DNA from: Megalobrama amblycephala
Lineage: Eukaryota > Chordata > Actinopteri > Cypriniformes > Xenocyprididae
NCBI RefSeq assembly: GCF_018812025.1
Contig: NC_063049.1
Location: 8,383,037-8,447,036, forward strand
DNA length: 64,000 nucleotides
Reading direction: 5' to 3'
Position numbers and translations under genes: made by a program. Below the pieces are notes generated by a model. It had not been told where the DNA came from. It ran no database searches and saw only the letters and a list, made by a program, of their open reading frames with translations. This document shows, piece after piece, positions 1 through 11,106 of the stretch (position 1 is the stretch's first letter; each line of letters opens with the position of its first letter).

Positions 1-1858
1 ATATGAAAAAAGATGAGAAAATACTGTACAAGATGACGAGACGAGTCAAGACTAGATGAGAATGAATGAGACAATGTTAGAAAAAAATGAGAAGAGACAT
101 GATGAGATGAGAAAAGATAAGACAATCCAAGAAGACAAGAGACGAGTCAAGACTAGATGAGAATGAAAGACAATGTGAGAAAAAAAACGAGAAAAGAAGA
201 GATGATGAGATGAGAAAAGATGAGATAATATGAACAGAAACTAGACAAGGAGACAAAAAGACAAGATGAGTAGAGACAAAAAAGAAGAGACTAGATAAAA
301 TGAGATGTAAATGAGAAATTGAGACAAGAAGTGTAAATATGAAAAAATGAGAAAATATTGTCGAAGATGATGAGACAAGTCACGAGTAGATGAGATTGAA
401 TGAGACAATGTAAGAAAAAAAACGAGAAGAGAAGAGACATGATGAGATGAGAAAAGATGAGATAATATAAAAAGAAACTAGACAAGGAGACAAAAAGACA
501 AGATGAGTAGAGATGAAAAAGAAGAGACTAGATAAAATGAGAAGAAATGAGATGTAAACGAGACAAGATGAGAAATGAGGAGAGGAGACAAGAAGGGCAA
601 ATATGAAAAAAAGATGAGAAGAGAAAATACTGTACAAGATGGCAAGAGATGAGTGAAGACCATATGAGATTGAAAGAGACAATGAGAAAAGAAGAGACAT
701 GATGAAATGAGAAAAGATGAGACAATATGAAAAGAAAGAAGACAAGGAGACAAAAAGAGATAAGATGAGTAGAGACGAAAAAGAAGAGACTAGACAAAAT
801 GAGAAGAAATGAGATGAAAACGAGACAAGATGAGACAAGAAGTGCAAATATGAAAAAAGATGAGAAAATACTGTACAAGATGACGAGACGAATCAAGACT
901 AGATGAGATTGAATGAGACAATGTGAGAAAAAAATGAGAAGAGACATGATGAGATGAGAAAAGATAAGACAATCCAAGAAGACAAGAGGCGAGTCAAGAC
1001 TAGATGAGAATGAAAGAGACAATGTGAGAAAAAAAAAACGAGAAAAGAAGAGATGATGAGATGAGAAAAGATGAGATAATATGAACAGAAACTAGGCAAG
1101 GAGACAAAAAGAGATGAGTAGAGACGAAAAAGAAGAGACTAGATAAAATGAGAAGAAATTAGATGTAAACGAGACAAAATGAGAAATTGAGACAAGAAGT
1201 GCAAATATGAAAAAATGAGAAAATATTGTCGAAGATGATGAGACAAGTCACGAGTAGATGAGATTGAATGAGACAATGTAAGAAAAAAACCAGAAGAGAA
1301 GAGACATGATGAGATGAGAAAAGATTAGATAATATAAAAAGAACCTAGACAAGGAGACAAAAAGACAAGATGAGTAGAGATGAAAAAGAAGAGACTAGAT
1401 AAAATGAGAAGAAATTAGATGTAAACGAGACAAGATGAGAAATGAGGAGAGGAGACAAGAAGGGCAAATATGAAAAAAAGATGAGAAGAGAAAATACTGT
1501 ACCAGATGACAAGAGATGAGTGAAGACCATATGAGATTGAAAGAGACAATGAGAAAAGAAGAGACATGATGAAATGAGAAAAGATGAGACAATATGAAAA
1601 GAAAGAAGACAAGGAGACAAAAAGAGATAAGATGAGTAGAGACGAAAAAGAAGAGACAAGACAAAATGAGAAGAAATGAGATGTAAACGAGACAAGATGA
1701 GACAAAAAGTGCAAATATGAAAAAAAAGATGAGAAAATACTGTACAAGATGATGAGGCGAATCAAGACTAGATGAGATTGAATGAGACAATGTGAGAAAA
1801 AAAACGAGAAGAGACATGATGAGATGATAAAAGATGAGACAATATAAAAAGAAACTAG
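1..1858. repeat. GA-rich higher-order tandem repeat (block 1)
   Basis: The + strand is built from variants of short words such as GATGAGACAAGA, GAGACGAGTCAAGACTAGA and GAAAAGAAGAGA. Landmarks recur at a long period: ATACTGTACA starts at 21, 868 and 1737, and a second set (GAGAAGAGAAAATACTGTAC) recurs near 627 and 1494. The higher-order unit is therefore about 850-870 bp, present a little over twice. Open frames on the minus strand here give only Leu/Ser/Phe-rich low-complexity peptides and are not genes. The array runs off the left edge of the window. Confidence 0.85.
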
Positions 1859-1988
1859 ATTAAAAAGTTCGTCGAGACAAACTTTAAGTTGGCTTGAAAA
1901 AGCCTAGCCAGAAAGTTTAAAGTAGTTTATAAAGTTTAAAGTTTGAAAGTTTTCAGTTTGAAAGTTTCAGTTTTAGTTTAGTAGTTTT
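1859..1988. repeat. AAAGTTT-rich degenerate spacer
   Basis: This stretch separates the GA array from the GATA microsatellite. It holds repeated AAAGTTTAAAG and GAAAGTTTCAG words, so it is itself a degenerate short-period repeat. I see no gene in it. Confidence 0.5.

Positions 1989-2033
<45 letters not shown>
1989..2033. repeat. (GATA)n microsatellite
   Basis: An uninterrupted run of GATA units of about 45 bp, directly followed by the 43-bp minisatellite. Confidence 0.95.
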
Positions 2034-2330
2034 TCAGGGTACTCAAGGTGGTTACTAGGATTTTACTATGCGGTTGCTAAGGTACTTATGATGGTTGCTA
2101 GGCTGTTGCTATGTGGTTGCTAGGGTACTCGGGGTGGTTGCTAAGGTGTTGCTATATGGTTGCTAGGGTACTCGGGGTGGTTGCTAGGGTGTTGCTATAT
2201 GGTTGCTAGGGTACACGGAGTAGTTGCTAAGGTGTTGCTAGGGTACTCTGGGTGGTTGCTAGGGAGTTGCTATGGTAACCTGGGTGGTTGCTATGATGTT
2301 GCTAGGTGGTTGGTAGTTGTCACAGATGGT
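2034..2330. repeat. 43-bp minisatellite (GGTTGCTAGGGT type)
   Basis: Tandem units alternate TTGCTATATGGTTGCTAGGG with GTACTCGGGGTGGTTGCTAG. Two consecutive units starting at 2152 and 2195 are each 43 bp; flanking units are degenerate and vary in length. Arrays of this word are familiar from cyprinid genomes. A short + strand open frame in it (2160-2360) is only the repeat read through. Confidence 0.85.
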
Positions 2331-2545
2331 TACTATGGAGTTTTTATGGAGTTTTTATAGTTATTAGCATGTTTTTAGCCCACTTTAGCACTTAGCTAAT
2401 CACTATTAGCATGTAGTTATTCACTGCTAGCATGTGTAGCATGTTGGAAGTCCAGATTGCTAGCATGAGTCAAAAGAGCCAACCGCCATGTTTCTACGAT
2501 GTTCTGATGCAGAGATATAGATCTTGCAAAATGGTTGCTAGAGTA
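2331..2545. repeat. TTAGCATG-rich tail of the minisatellite unit
   Basis: After the 43-bp units come repeated TTAGCATG, GCTAGCATG and TAGCACTTAGC words. A more unique stretch follows, with CCAACCGCCATGTTTCTACG and GATATAGATCTTGCAAAATG, which I recognise as travelling with this minisatellite in other cyprinid sequence. It rejoins the GA-rich array at about 2546. It is probably part of a composite mobile or satellite unit. Confidence 0.5.
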
Positions 2546-3540
2546 CAATGTGAGAAAAAACGAGAAAAGAAGAGATGATGAGATGAGAAAAGATGAGATA
2601 ATATAAAAAGAAACTAGACAATTAAATTTAACAGGAGAGAAGATGAGATAAGATGAGACAAGAAGAGCAAAAATGAGTAGTAGCAAAAATACTTTACAAG
2701 ATGACAAGCGACGAGTCAAGACTAGATGAGAATGAATGAGACAATGTGAAAAAAATGAGAAGAGGAGAGACATAATGAGATGAGAAAAAATGAGACAATA
2801 TGAAAAGAAACTAGACAATTAAATTTAACAGGAGAAAATGTGAGAAGATGAGACAAGAAGAGCAAAAATGAGCAGAGAAGAGATTAAAAGACAAAAATAA
2901 GACAATATAAGAGGAGGGACGACGAGATGAGAAAATACTAAACTAGACTAGACAACTCAAAAAATATAAAACGATATACGAGGAGAGGAGACAAAAAGAG
3001 ACAAGATGAGTAGAGATGAAAACAAGAAACTAGACAAAATGAGAAGAAATGAGATGTATGAGAAAAGATGAGACAAGAAGGGCAAATATGAAAAGATGAG
3101 AAGAGAAAATATTGTACATGAGGATGAGACAAGGTATGAAGAGACAAAGAGGAGACAAGATGAGACGAAGAGTATACTAGACAAAACAAGAAAATAAAAG
3201 AGGAGATGAGACAAGAAGATCAAATACGAGAAGAGAATAGGCAAAATAAGACTAGAAGAGAAAATACAAGATAGGAGACAAGAGGAGAAGAGACGAGACG
3301 AGACAAGAGGAGCAAATATAAGAGATTAGATGAGACAAAATGCGAAGCTACAAACAATAGAGAAAATAATAGAGAAGACATGAGGAAATAATTAGGAGAT
3401 GAGACGAGAAGAGCAAATATAAAAAGACGAGAAGAGAAAATACTGTTCAAGAAGACAAGAGACGAGTCAAGACTAGATGAGGTTAAATGAGACAATGTGA
3501 GAAAAAAAACAAAAAAAACAGAGAAGAGCAGATGACTTAT
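2546..3540. repeat. GA-rich higher-order tandem repeat (block 2)
   Basis: The same vocabulary as block 1 (GAAAAGAAGAGATGATGAG, GAGACAAGAAG, GAGACGAGTCAAGACTAGA) resumes. It is more divergent and includes a local duplicate of AAACTAGACAATTAAATTT near 2610 and 2810. Minus-strand open frames are low-complexity Leu/Ser/Phe and are not coding. Confidence 0.8.
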
Positions 3541-4320
3541 CATTCAAGAAATAAGATGGCGGCTCTGAACTCACTGAAGGGATTTACCGTGTTCTTAAAG
3601 CACTCAAGAGGAAATCAGCTTTTCACAGTCATCCGCCATGCTCTACGCACCATTATAATCTCCTCACGAAATAAAAAAAAAAGCCTCTCACACGCATAAA
3701 ACATCAGAGATGTCAGAAAGCATCAAAGTTTGCTAAGAGAAAAGTTTGGCTGGTGTTAATTTGGGTGAAGCAGCCATACCGGGTCAGATCCGCCGGATAA
3801 CCAGAGGGTAAAACTCGCAAAATGAGAGACGAAAATGGAGGAAAAAGAAGATTTATACAAATAATAGAGTCTCCAGTGCTTTTAATTAGGCTCAAACACA
3901 CATACACACCACTCTAGCCTCTCTACTGTCTGTTAGCGTAGCAGCACTGGAAGCTAATTTATGTAAACTTGTTCCATTATGTAGGCTGCTGAGAGTGTCA
4001 TTACTCCTTTGGCTGGCTTTGGGGCTTTTCCCTACACAAACACCAATTCGGCTGCTCATTTGCTCGGTGTGCTGGATGTGTATTCTAATGAAGCCCCTAA
4101 CAACAACACGGCCTGCCAGGGCAAATTATTACCCCAAAGTCAAAACAAAACAAAGTGACTCTCTAATAGCTGCAGAAAGACCTCTGAAATCAACCATGTA
4201 TATCTGACTGTGCTAAACTATGTAGCAAAGCAGATGACACGGGTTTGTATTAGTCTATTACAGATGAGCACTGTTTTAAACTGTAACGTCTCTATGAATC
4301 ACTATAAATATTTGTGCTTC
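3541..4320. other. Unique region, no gene recognised
   Basis: Non-repetitive sequence after the GA array. The part from about 3920 to 4150 has the even composition and AT-hook or homeodomain-like words seen in conserved non-coding DNA (AGCTAATTTATG, GGGCAAATTATTACC). Short open frames exist, but none has codon structure or a recognisable domain. Coding status is unsupported. Confidence 0.35.
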
Positions 4321-4380
4321 TTTACGTTCTGGAACTTCAATGTCCCAGGGGTTGATTTCAAAAAAAGAAAGAAAAGAACT

Positions 4381-4668
4381 ATTTGAATATCTGGAATCTG
4401 AGGGTGCAAAAAATCAAAATATTGAGAAAATCGCCTTTAAAGTTGTCCATATGAAGTCCTTAGCAGTGCACATCTACTCACAAAAAATACATTTTTTGAT
4501 ATATTTACGTTAGGAAATTTACAAAATATCTTCATGGAACATGATTTTTACTTAATATCCTAATGATTTTTGAAGGAAAATCAATAATTTTGACCCATAC
4601 AATGTGTTGTTGGCTATTGCTACAAATATACCCACGCCACTTATGGTTTTGTGGTCGAGGGTGACATA
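4381..4668. repeat. Abundant cyprinid interspersed repeat
   Basis: Runs from ATTTGAATATCTGGAATCTG to TTTGTGGTCGAGGGTGACAT. I recognise both ends and the middle (GAGAAAATCGCCTTTAAAGT, TTCATGGAACATGATTTTTA) as a very common cyprinid dispersed repeat. Its transposon class is not clear to me. It abuts the MITE that follows. Confidence 0.65.
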
Positions 4669-4670
4669 TA

Positions 4671-5037
4671 TTGGACCCACTTTATATTAAGTGGCCTTAA
4701 CTACTATGTACTTACATTTAAATTAATCATTTGATACAATGCACTTATTGTGTACATACATGTTTTTACATTGTACTTATATTTTAAAAACACCTAGATG
4801 TAATTACATCTGTAATTAATTTCTGTAATTACATTTATAATTACACTGTTGACCCATCCCTTAACCCTTACCCCTACCCTTAAACCTACCCATACCACCA
4901 AACTTGTCCCTAACCTTAACCGTACCCCACCTAAATGCTGCAAATGTGTTTTGGAATACATTATGAACCCAATAAGTACATTGTTTTTTGATGTAAGTAC
5001 ATAGTAGTTAAGGCCACTTAATATAAAGTGGGACCCA
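4671..5037. mobile_element. MITE with long TIRs (CACTTTATATTAAGTGGCC)
   Basis: The left end (CACTTTATATTAAGTGGCCT...ACTACTATGTACTTACA) and the right end (TGTAAGTACATAGTAGTTAA...AAGTGGGACCC) are near-perfect inverted complements over about 45 bp. The interior carries a palindromic TAATTACA segment and a CTTACCCCTACCC stretch. ATATAT flanks both ends and may be a target duplication, but the surrounding AT-rich sequence makes that ambiguous. There is no coding capacity. A half copy lies at 53668-53880. Confidence 0.85.
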
Positions 5038-5040
5038 TAT

Positions 5041-5094
5041 ATAATATTATATTATATTATATTATATTATATTATATTATATTATATTATATTA
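5041..5094. repeat. (ATATT)n microsatellite
   Basis: Ten or so perfect ATATT pentamers, directly adjoining the preceding MITE. The same pentamer family recurs at 31941-32028 and, as ATAAT, at 44644-44728. Confidence 0.95.
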
Positions 5095-6105
5095 CACATT
5101 TTTTCACAGCATTTAAGTAAAACATATGAGCCTACTTTTATTATGTTTTTTTTATTTTATATATGATTCTAAGTATTTTTTAGAATTAAACTGTTAATGG
5201 CAATTATTTGTGCTGTGCTGAAGAGTAGAGAAAGAGTGAAATTAACAGATCATTTCAAGTTGTGTTGTATGAAAATGATCATGCAGTTTTTATTGTAAAA
5301 ATGTAAAAATGCATTTACAACCAAAAATGGACATAATAAAGTTATCAAAATCTACTTGTTTACCTTAGAGACAACAGTGTCAATGAAGAGGCTATGAAAA
5401 ATAGTAAATAACAGAGGGTTACAAGATATTTTTATTGTGTCTTACTTCCAATGAAACTGTAATTTTTGTCCAAAAATGTGAAAATATTATTCAATTGTGC
5501 ATATTTAGGACACATAAAACTCAAGCTTTGACTCTAGTATAAACAGTTTATTGTAAAAATATTTAAAAATGTTATTTCCACTGCAGAACATGACATTCTC
5601 TTGCGATGCTTGTATTTCCACGGTTAACACTGTAAATACACAAACGACAGCGAAAGGTGTGTTTTAAGAGCGTTTAATTTCCAAAAGGCCACAGGACCAA
5701 AAGTGGCCATTTAAGGCGAAGAAAAGCAAAACTTTGGTTATCTCTCACACTTTTTCATTCTCTCCTGGCCCACAGCTCTCTGTCTCTCTCTCTGCCACGG
5801 CTCAGTCCATTTTGGACGAGTGTGTGTTGAAATGGAAGGGTGCTGTGGATCCGGGTTTGACTGGCATCTGGGACCAAGAGACTTTCTGTGCTGTTTCAGT
5901 CAGAGAAACTGAGACAGATGGAGAGAAAAGACGAGAAGATGCGAGAAGGACAAAAAAAAAAGAGGAAGAAGAGCGTGAGAGACATAAAGTGAGGGATGAG
6001 GGAAAGAGAGAACGTGAAATATTCAGACGTAATCGCTCTCCGTCTGTCAGGCAGAGCAATCATGGACCTTCACAGACCAGCAGCATCATCACTATCTGGT
6101 TATGA
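5095..6105. other. Unique AT-rich region, then possible regulatory or exon-like patch
   Basis: 5095-5640 is AT-rich and featureless. From 5760 to 5915 composition changes: a C/T tract (GCTCTCTGTCTCTCTCTCTG) is followed by a denser patch (GGTGCTGTGGATCCGGGTTT, CATCTGGGACCAAGAGACTT). A 123-codon open frame (5734-6105) covers this patch but ends in a charged Lys/Arg/Glu low-complexity tail. I cannot assign it to a protein family and do not call it a gene. Confidence 0.3.
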
Positions 6106-6119
6106 TATGATGGCAGAGT

Positions 6120-6460
6120 TCTGACCCCGTCTGGCAGAGCCGGGCTGCGGCGAGGAGGAGGAGGAGGAGGAGGAAGGCCGGGCGGGCAGGGCAGGCTGCT
6201 CTCGGGCACGGGCTCGGGGCTGTGGACTTGTCTGCTTTAATAGAGCGGATGTCACTGCAGCGGGCGGGCCGAGCGGCCCCCTCAGCTGTCACTCATCGGG
6301 CTGAGTGTCAAGACGAGAGCCGGACTCGAGGCCGCCGGATTACAGGGTAGTTACCATAGCTGTCAGATTACTGACAACCTGACACCCCCGCACACTGCAC
6401 CCCTTTAAGTGTTGCTTTGTTTCCCTTCGGCAGATAGGAGAATTACCCAGCAGTAAGAGG
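6120..6460. promoter_or_regulatory. GC-rich, CpG-rich island; candidate conserved non-coding element
   Basis: Strikingly GC-rich against an AT-rich background, with a (GGA)n run at about 6152-6175, GGGCGGGC boxes and many CpGs. It passes into a balanced segment with GGGTAGTTACCATAGCTGTC and the inverted word CAGATTACTGACAACCTGAC. No open frame spans it convincingly. It could be a CpG-island promoter of an unseen transcript or a distal enhancer; this is inference from composition. Confidence 0.35.
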
Positions 6461-6791
6461 AGAGTGAGGGATGGATACAAAAGGAAAAAAGACAACAAAT
6501 GTGGAGGTTTTAGAGTTCCATGCTGTGTTAGCTTTGTGATGAAGTAACTCATGCTTTAGTTCAGTCAGAGACTGAGGAGAGCAGAACGAAACGGAGAGAT
6601 CCCAGGGGGAATGATTTATTGCTCAGAGGTTGCTCTTTGAAACTGAATTTGGTCTCAGAAGTTTCTCAATTAAAAAATAAATAAAATAAACAATTGATGG
6701 CTAATTTTGTCTTGAAGTTTGAGCACGGTTTGAGGTATTATTGAGATGTGAGATGTGAGAAAAAAAAAAGAAAATCTGAAAAGTAGGAGTC

Positions 6792-7778
6792 TTAAAGTGA
6801 TAGTTGACCCAAAAATGAATATTATCCCATGATTTACTCACCCTCAAGCCATCCTAGGTGTTCATGCCTTTCTTCTTTCAGATGAACAGTCGGAGTTATA
6901 TTAAAAAATATCCTGGCTCCTCCAAGCTTTATAATGGGAGTGAATAGTAGCCAGTATTTTGAAGCCCAAAAAAGTACATCCGTCCATCATGAAAGTAATC
7001 CTTATGGGTTAATATAGGCCTTTTGAAGTGTAGTGTGTGTTTTTGTAAGAACATTTTTTTTTTTTTTATAACTTTATAGACTAGAATCACTGGCTTCCAG
7101 TAACGTCAGTCCATGTGTTCACGAGCGAGTTGAGTTCCGGAGTATGACGTAGTATATAGGAGTAGCGTAAGCTTCCCTGACAGCTACATAGTGTCGGCCC
7201 AGATCTGGCCCACATCTGGTCAGCGTGTAATCCCACACTATGTTGCTGTCTGGGTTAGGTGAGAGTAGACGCCTCTCGCGGTTCAAACAAATAGGGCTGG
7301 GCAACAAACTCAAGCTCCTCTGACATTTCTCTTTAAAACTTCTCATTTTAGACTTCTAATTCGTGACTGGTGTTTTGTTTTGCTCTATATTCTGCACTTC
7401 TGCGTTCGTCAATACGTCATGCGTCGACTCAGAGGTCACTCTTCCACCGGAATTGACTTGCATACGGAAGCCATTGATTCTAGTTTATAAAATTATAAAT
7501 ATGGATATTTTTCTCACAAAAACACATCAGTTCACTTCAGAAGGCCTTTATTGGATTTACTGGAGCCTTACGGATTACTTTTATGATGGAAGGATGAATG
7601 GATGTGCTTTTTTGGCCTACAAAATATCGGTTACTGTTCACTCCCGTTATAAAGCTTGGAAGAGCCTGAATATTTTTTTAATTTAACTCCAATTGTGTTT
7701 AACTGAAAGAAGAAAGTCCTTAGGATGGCTTGAAGGTGACTAAATTAAGTGATCATTTTCATTTTTGGGTGAACTAAC
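6792..7778. mobile_element. Palindromic TTAA-flanked MITE (Angel-like)
   Basis: The left end is TTAAAGTGATAGTTGACCCA and the right end CATTTTTGGGTGAACTAAC, its inverted complement. The arms continue inward: TTATAATGGGAGTGAATAGT near 6930 pairs with ACTGTTCACTCCCGTTATAA near 7635, and CATGAAAGTAATCC pairs with GGATTACTTTTATGAT. The central ~500 bp is unpaired and includes CCAGATCTGGCCCACATCTG. The right-hand TTAA is missing because the next element abuts it. Non-coding. Confidence 0.8.
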
Positions 7779-8388
7779 CGATTGGTCGATTGGATCACAA
7801 GTATAAGAAGGAGACATATCTGTTTACACCACTTTCGACTGCTTCTGTCCTGATTACCTCGACGACAGGGTCTTTGGGTGGGACCCTCTTTTTCGTCAAA
7901 ACACCAGCGGGAGTGTTAAATGCCTATGAGCACTAATATTACGTCAGTTCTGCTGCTTGTGTTGTTAGCAAACAAAGATGTTGCACAAAGTTTTGTACAT
8001 GTACTGTATATTTATGTTTTTTTAGATATTTCGATGCAATGGACAAAATCAGCTCACCCAACCTTCATATGCTTGCAAAATGAGACAACAGAAAAAGATG
8101 AGGAGAGCAGCTGCTTACGTTTCTGCAACTGATAGACCCCTGTGAAAGCTGTGGGTTCATGCTACAAGTCAGGACTGGTGGAATAACATTGTGCTTGGTA
8201 TGTTTTTGAGCACATTCGAACACATGAGCGCCTACGCTATGAAAGTAATCTGTTCGAATGTGTTTTCGAATACCTCTGGAAGTGGTCAAAAGTGGACAAG
8301 CTCAAAACATTCTAGACCCCATTTACACTGTCCTCCACTTGTGACTGGATCGACAAAAACATCTTAATAGCAGGTGTAAACATGGCCT
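7779..8388. mobile_element. Degraded MITE of the GGTCGATCGGATCACAAGTG family
   Basis: The left end carries TTGGTCGATTGGATCACAAG. The right end carries CCACTTGTGACTGGATCGAC and AACATCTTAATAGCAGGTGT, the inverted counterparts. An internal inner arm (TGGAAGTGGTCAAAAGTGGA, ACAAGCTCAAAACATTCTAG) matches the better-preserved copy at 13213-14700. The left terminus is lost at the junction with the previous MITE. Confidence 0.7.
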
Positions 8389-8408
8389 GTATGATGAACA
8401 GATTTAAT

Positions 8409-9351
8409 TTAAAGGTGCCGTAGAACGTCTTTTTAAAAGATGTAATATAAGTCTAAGGTGTCCCCTGAACGTGTCTGTGAAGTTTCAGCTCAAAATACCC
8501 CATAGATTTTTTTTTTATTCATTTTTTTAACTGCCTATTTTGAGCCATAATTATATATGCGCCGATTCAGGCTGCGGCCCCTTTAAATCTCGTGCTCCCC
8601 TCCCCCGGAGCTTGCGCTTGCCTTAACCAGCATAAACAAAGTTCACACAGCTAATATAACCCTCAAAATGGATCTTTACAAAGTGTTCGTCATGCATGCT
8701 GCATGCATACATCAGATCATGTGAGTATAGTATTTATTTGGATGTTTACATTTAATTCTGAATGAGTTTGATGGTGCTCCGTGGCTAAAGCTAACATTAC
8801 ACACTGTTGGAGAGATTTATAAAGAATGAAGTTGTGTTTATGAATTATACAGTCTGCAAGAGTTTAAAAAATGAAAATAACGACAGTCTTGTCTCCGTGA
8901 ATACAGTAATAAACGATGGTAACTTTAACCACATTTAACAGTACATTAGCAACATGCTAACGAAACATTTAGAAAGACAATTTACAAATATCACTAAAAA
9001 TATCATAATATCATGGATCATGATATTGTTCTTGCTTGCTTACCTAGTCTGATGATTCAGCTGTGCACAGATCCAGACGTTAATACTGGCTGCCCTTGTC
9101 TAATGCCTTGAACATGGGCTGGCATATGCAAATATTGGGGGCGTACATATTAATGATCCAGACTGTTACGTAACAGTCGGTGTTATGTTGAGATTCGCCT
9201 GTTCTTCAGAGGTCTTTTAAACAAATGAGATTTACTCAAGAAGGAGGAAACAATGGAGTTTGAGACTCACTGTATGTCATTTCCATGTATTGAACTCTGT
9301 TATTTAACTATGCCAAGATAAATTCAATTTTTAATTCTAGGGCACCTTTAA
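8409..9351 (+). mobile_element. TTAA-flanked MITE, AAAGGTGCCGTAGAACGT family, copy 1
   Basis: Bounded by TTAAAGGTGCC on the left and GGCACCTTTAA on the right, with TTAA at both ends (8409-8412 and 9348-9351). The interior includes GTGTCCCCTGAACGTGTCTG, CACAGCTAATATAACCCTCA and GTAACAGTCGGTGTTATGTT. Two more copies lie in inverse orientation at 38455-39161 (5' truncated relative to its strand) and 63246-64000 (runs off the window). Short open frames inside are not coding. Confidence 0.85.
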
Positions 9352-9735
9352 GTTTTACTCACATATAAACACACATACATAGAGCTCATCATTGGTCCTT
9401 GAGCATCGCGCATGTTTGAGCTTCTATGTTTACCATATGTGACATGCTCTATGTATGTGTGTCAATCACTGTTTAGATGTGAATAAAAGCTTAAATTAAC
9501 TCTGTTCATCATATAAAGTCTCTTCACAAGACTTGAATTAAACCACTTAATTCATATGGATTAATTTTATGACCTTTTTGAATCTTGTGAGTTTTGGTTA
9601 CCTGGACTTTTACTGGAGGGACAGAAACATCTCAACTTTCGTTAAAACTATCTTAATTAACGATTTGAAGGTGAACCAAAGCCTTGTGGGATTGGAACGA
9701 TGTGAAGGAGAGTAAATGATGACAAAATCTCCATT
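9352..9735. mobile_element. Right half of a degenerate Angel-like MITE
   Basis: Contains AAGTCTCTTCACAAGACTTG, GAATTAAACCACTTAATTCA and GAACGATGTGAAGGAGAGTA, recognisable as the right arm of the TTAAAGGGATAG families, with no left partner. The extreme right TIR is gone. Upstream, 9360-9470 holds an imperfect inverted pair around CACACATACATAGAG and CTCTATGTATGTGTG. Confidence 0.55.
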
Positions 9736-10872
9736 TACAGTCTACAAGAAACAATTTAGATAACCAAGAGACTGCTGTTCTTTATGGATGATTGAGATTA
9801 TGATTATAAATGATTTTCCTTGGTCATGTCGGGGTGTGGATGAAGTTTCCAAATAATCAACTCAGGTAGACCAGAATCCGTGCAGCGACTCTCTTTAGCA
9901 TACTGAAACCCCCCACTGCAAACGAGTTCCACTTCCTCTTTTGTAAGAAATTATGGAGAAAATGGGTCTGATGCTAAAAGGGCTGTAAGAGTGTGTCAGT
10001 GCTAAAATCAAGACGAACATATCCCATAATGCAGAGCAGAACGAGTAGTGGTAGCTGGAAATATTTTAATGATTGAATAGACAGAGTGGGCCGGACACGG
10101 GTCAGCGGACGTGTTTAAATTTTTTATTCGTCTCATTCGAGCGACCCTGTATAAGAGACTCTGTCATTCTACACCTCAAATGAGCACTGGGGTGGATGAG
10201 AGTGAGAGAGAGAGGGAAAAAGGGAGAGATAGAGAGAGTGTGTGGACATTGAAATTTACATCTCATAGTCTAGTGTACTGGAACCACCCAATTAGAGACT
10301 GAAGGTAAGGGACAGAGCTGTGCTTCAAAAAGACAATGCTTCTCGGATAAAGCCATACAGCCAATATCAGTCTTTGGTGAGTTTTATGTCCAACAAAATA
10401 TGGTAGAGGATAATCTTATCCTTAAGTAGAGCAATAGCTCAAGCGAACACACACCTTTTGAGGTGCAAGTTAAAGGAATGAACTTTGTAAAGACGGAGTA
10501 TTACTGCACACTCACTTAAGTATTTTTATTATTACCAATGCAGGTCTCGACAATAAAGACTGTTGATGCAACTGTCACTTGCCCGATCGAGCCAGCGCTG
10601 CATCACGAATGTTTATCATTTGCATATGTTTTTAAGCCTTGCCAATTTAAATATTCAAGTGCAAGAAGATGCGAAAGAGAACTCAATTCAATAGTGTGAG
10701 AAGTTTTTGTGCGCACAACACACATCCAAAGCACACGCACAGAAAGCCGCTTCTGGGACAGCGTGCGAATGCTGAATTCAGCTCTAGTTCACGTCTGCTT
10801 GCACTTGATGGACATATTCACACAAAATTATGTCAAAAAATGCTGGTTTTATTGAGTATCCTAGTAAATTTA
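9736..10872. other. Unique region, no gene recognised
   Basis: Low repeat content. A short GA run lies at 10199-10235 (GAGTGAGAGAGAGAGGGAAA). Open frames of 63-81 codons at 10111 and 10669 are short, biased and unsupported. I see nothing else I can name. Confidence 0.3.
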
Positions 10873-11106
10873 CCCTCAGTTTCACAGACAAGGCTTAAGC
10901 TAGTCCCAGACTAAAATGCATGGTTGAGCTGTTTTAACTGAAAACAACTTGAACCGACAGATCTTAAAATATGCCATTGTTTTGTTTCAAGATGTACACC
11001 AGTAATGTGTTTTTTTAGGGTATTTTTATAAAAGCTACTTAAATACTCTAACTGAACTAAGGCCTAATTCCTGCCTTAGCTTAAACCCTGTCTGTGAAAC
11101 CGGGCC
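10873..11106. mobile_element. Short palindromic MITE (CCCGGTTTCACAGACAGGG type)
   Basis: The left arm CAGTTTCACAGACAAGGCTT pairs with the right arm CCCTGTCTGTGAAACCGGGC, and GACTAAAATGCATG lies inside the left arm. At about 234 bp it is a typical foldback element seen widely in cyprinids, with no coding capacity. Confidence 0.75.

Noticed and set aside
291..1817. Many minus-strand frames of 60-164 codons
   Set aside because: They are Leu/Ser/Phe-rich translations of the GA satellite; overlapping in several frames and repeated with the unit.
5734..6105. Possible exon or small gene
   Set aside because: The N-terminal half is not low complexity, but no family is recognisable and the tail is Lys/Arg/Glu repeat. 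Splice-site evidence is lacking.
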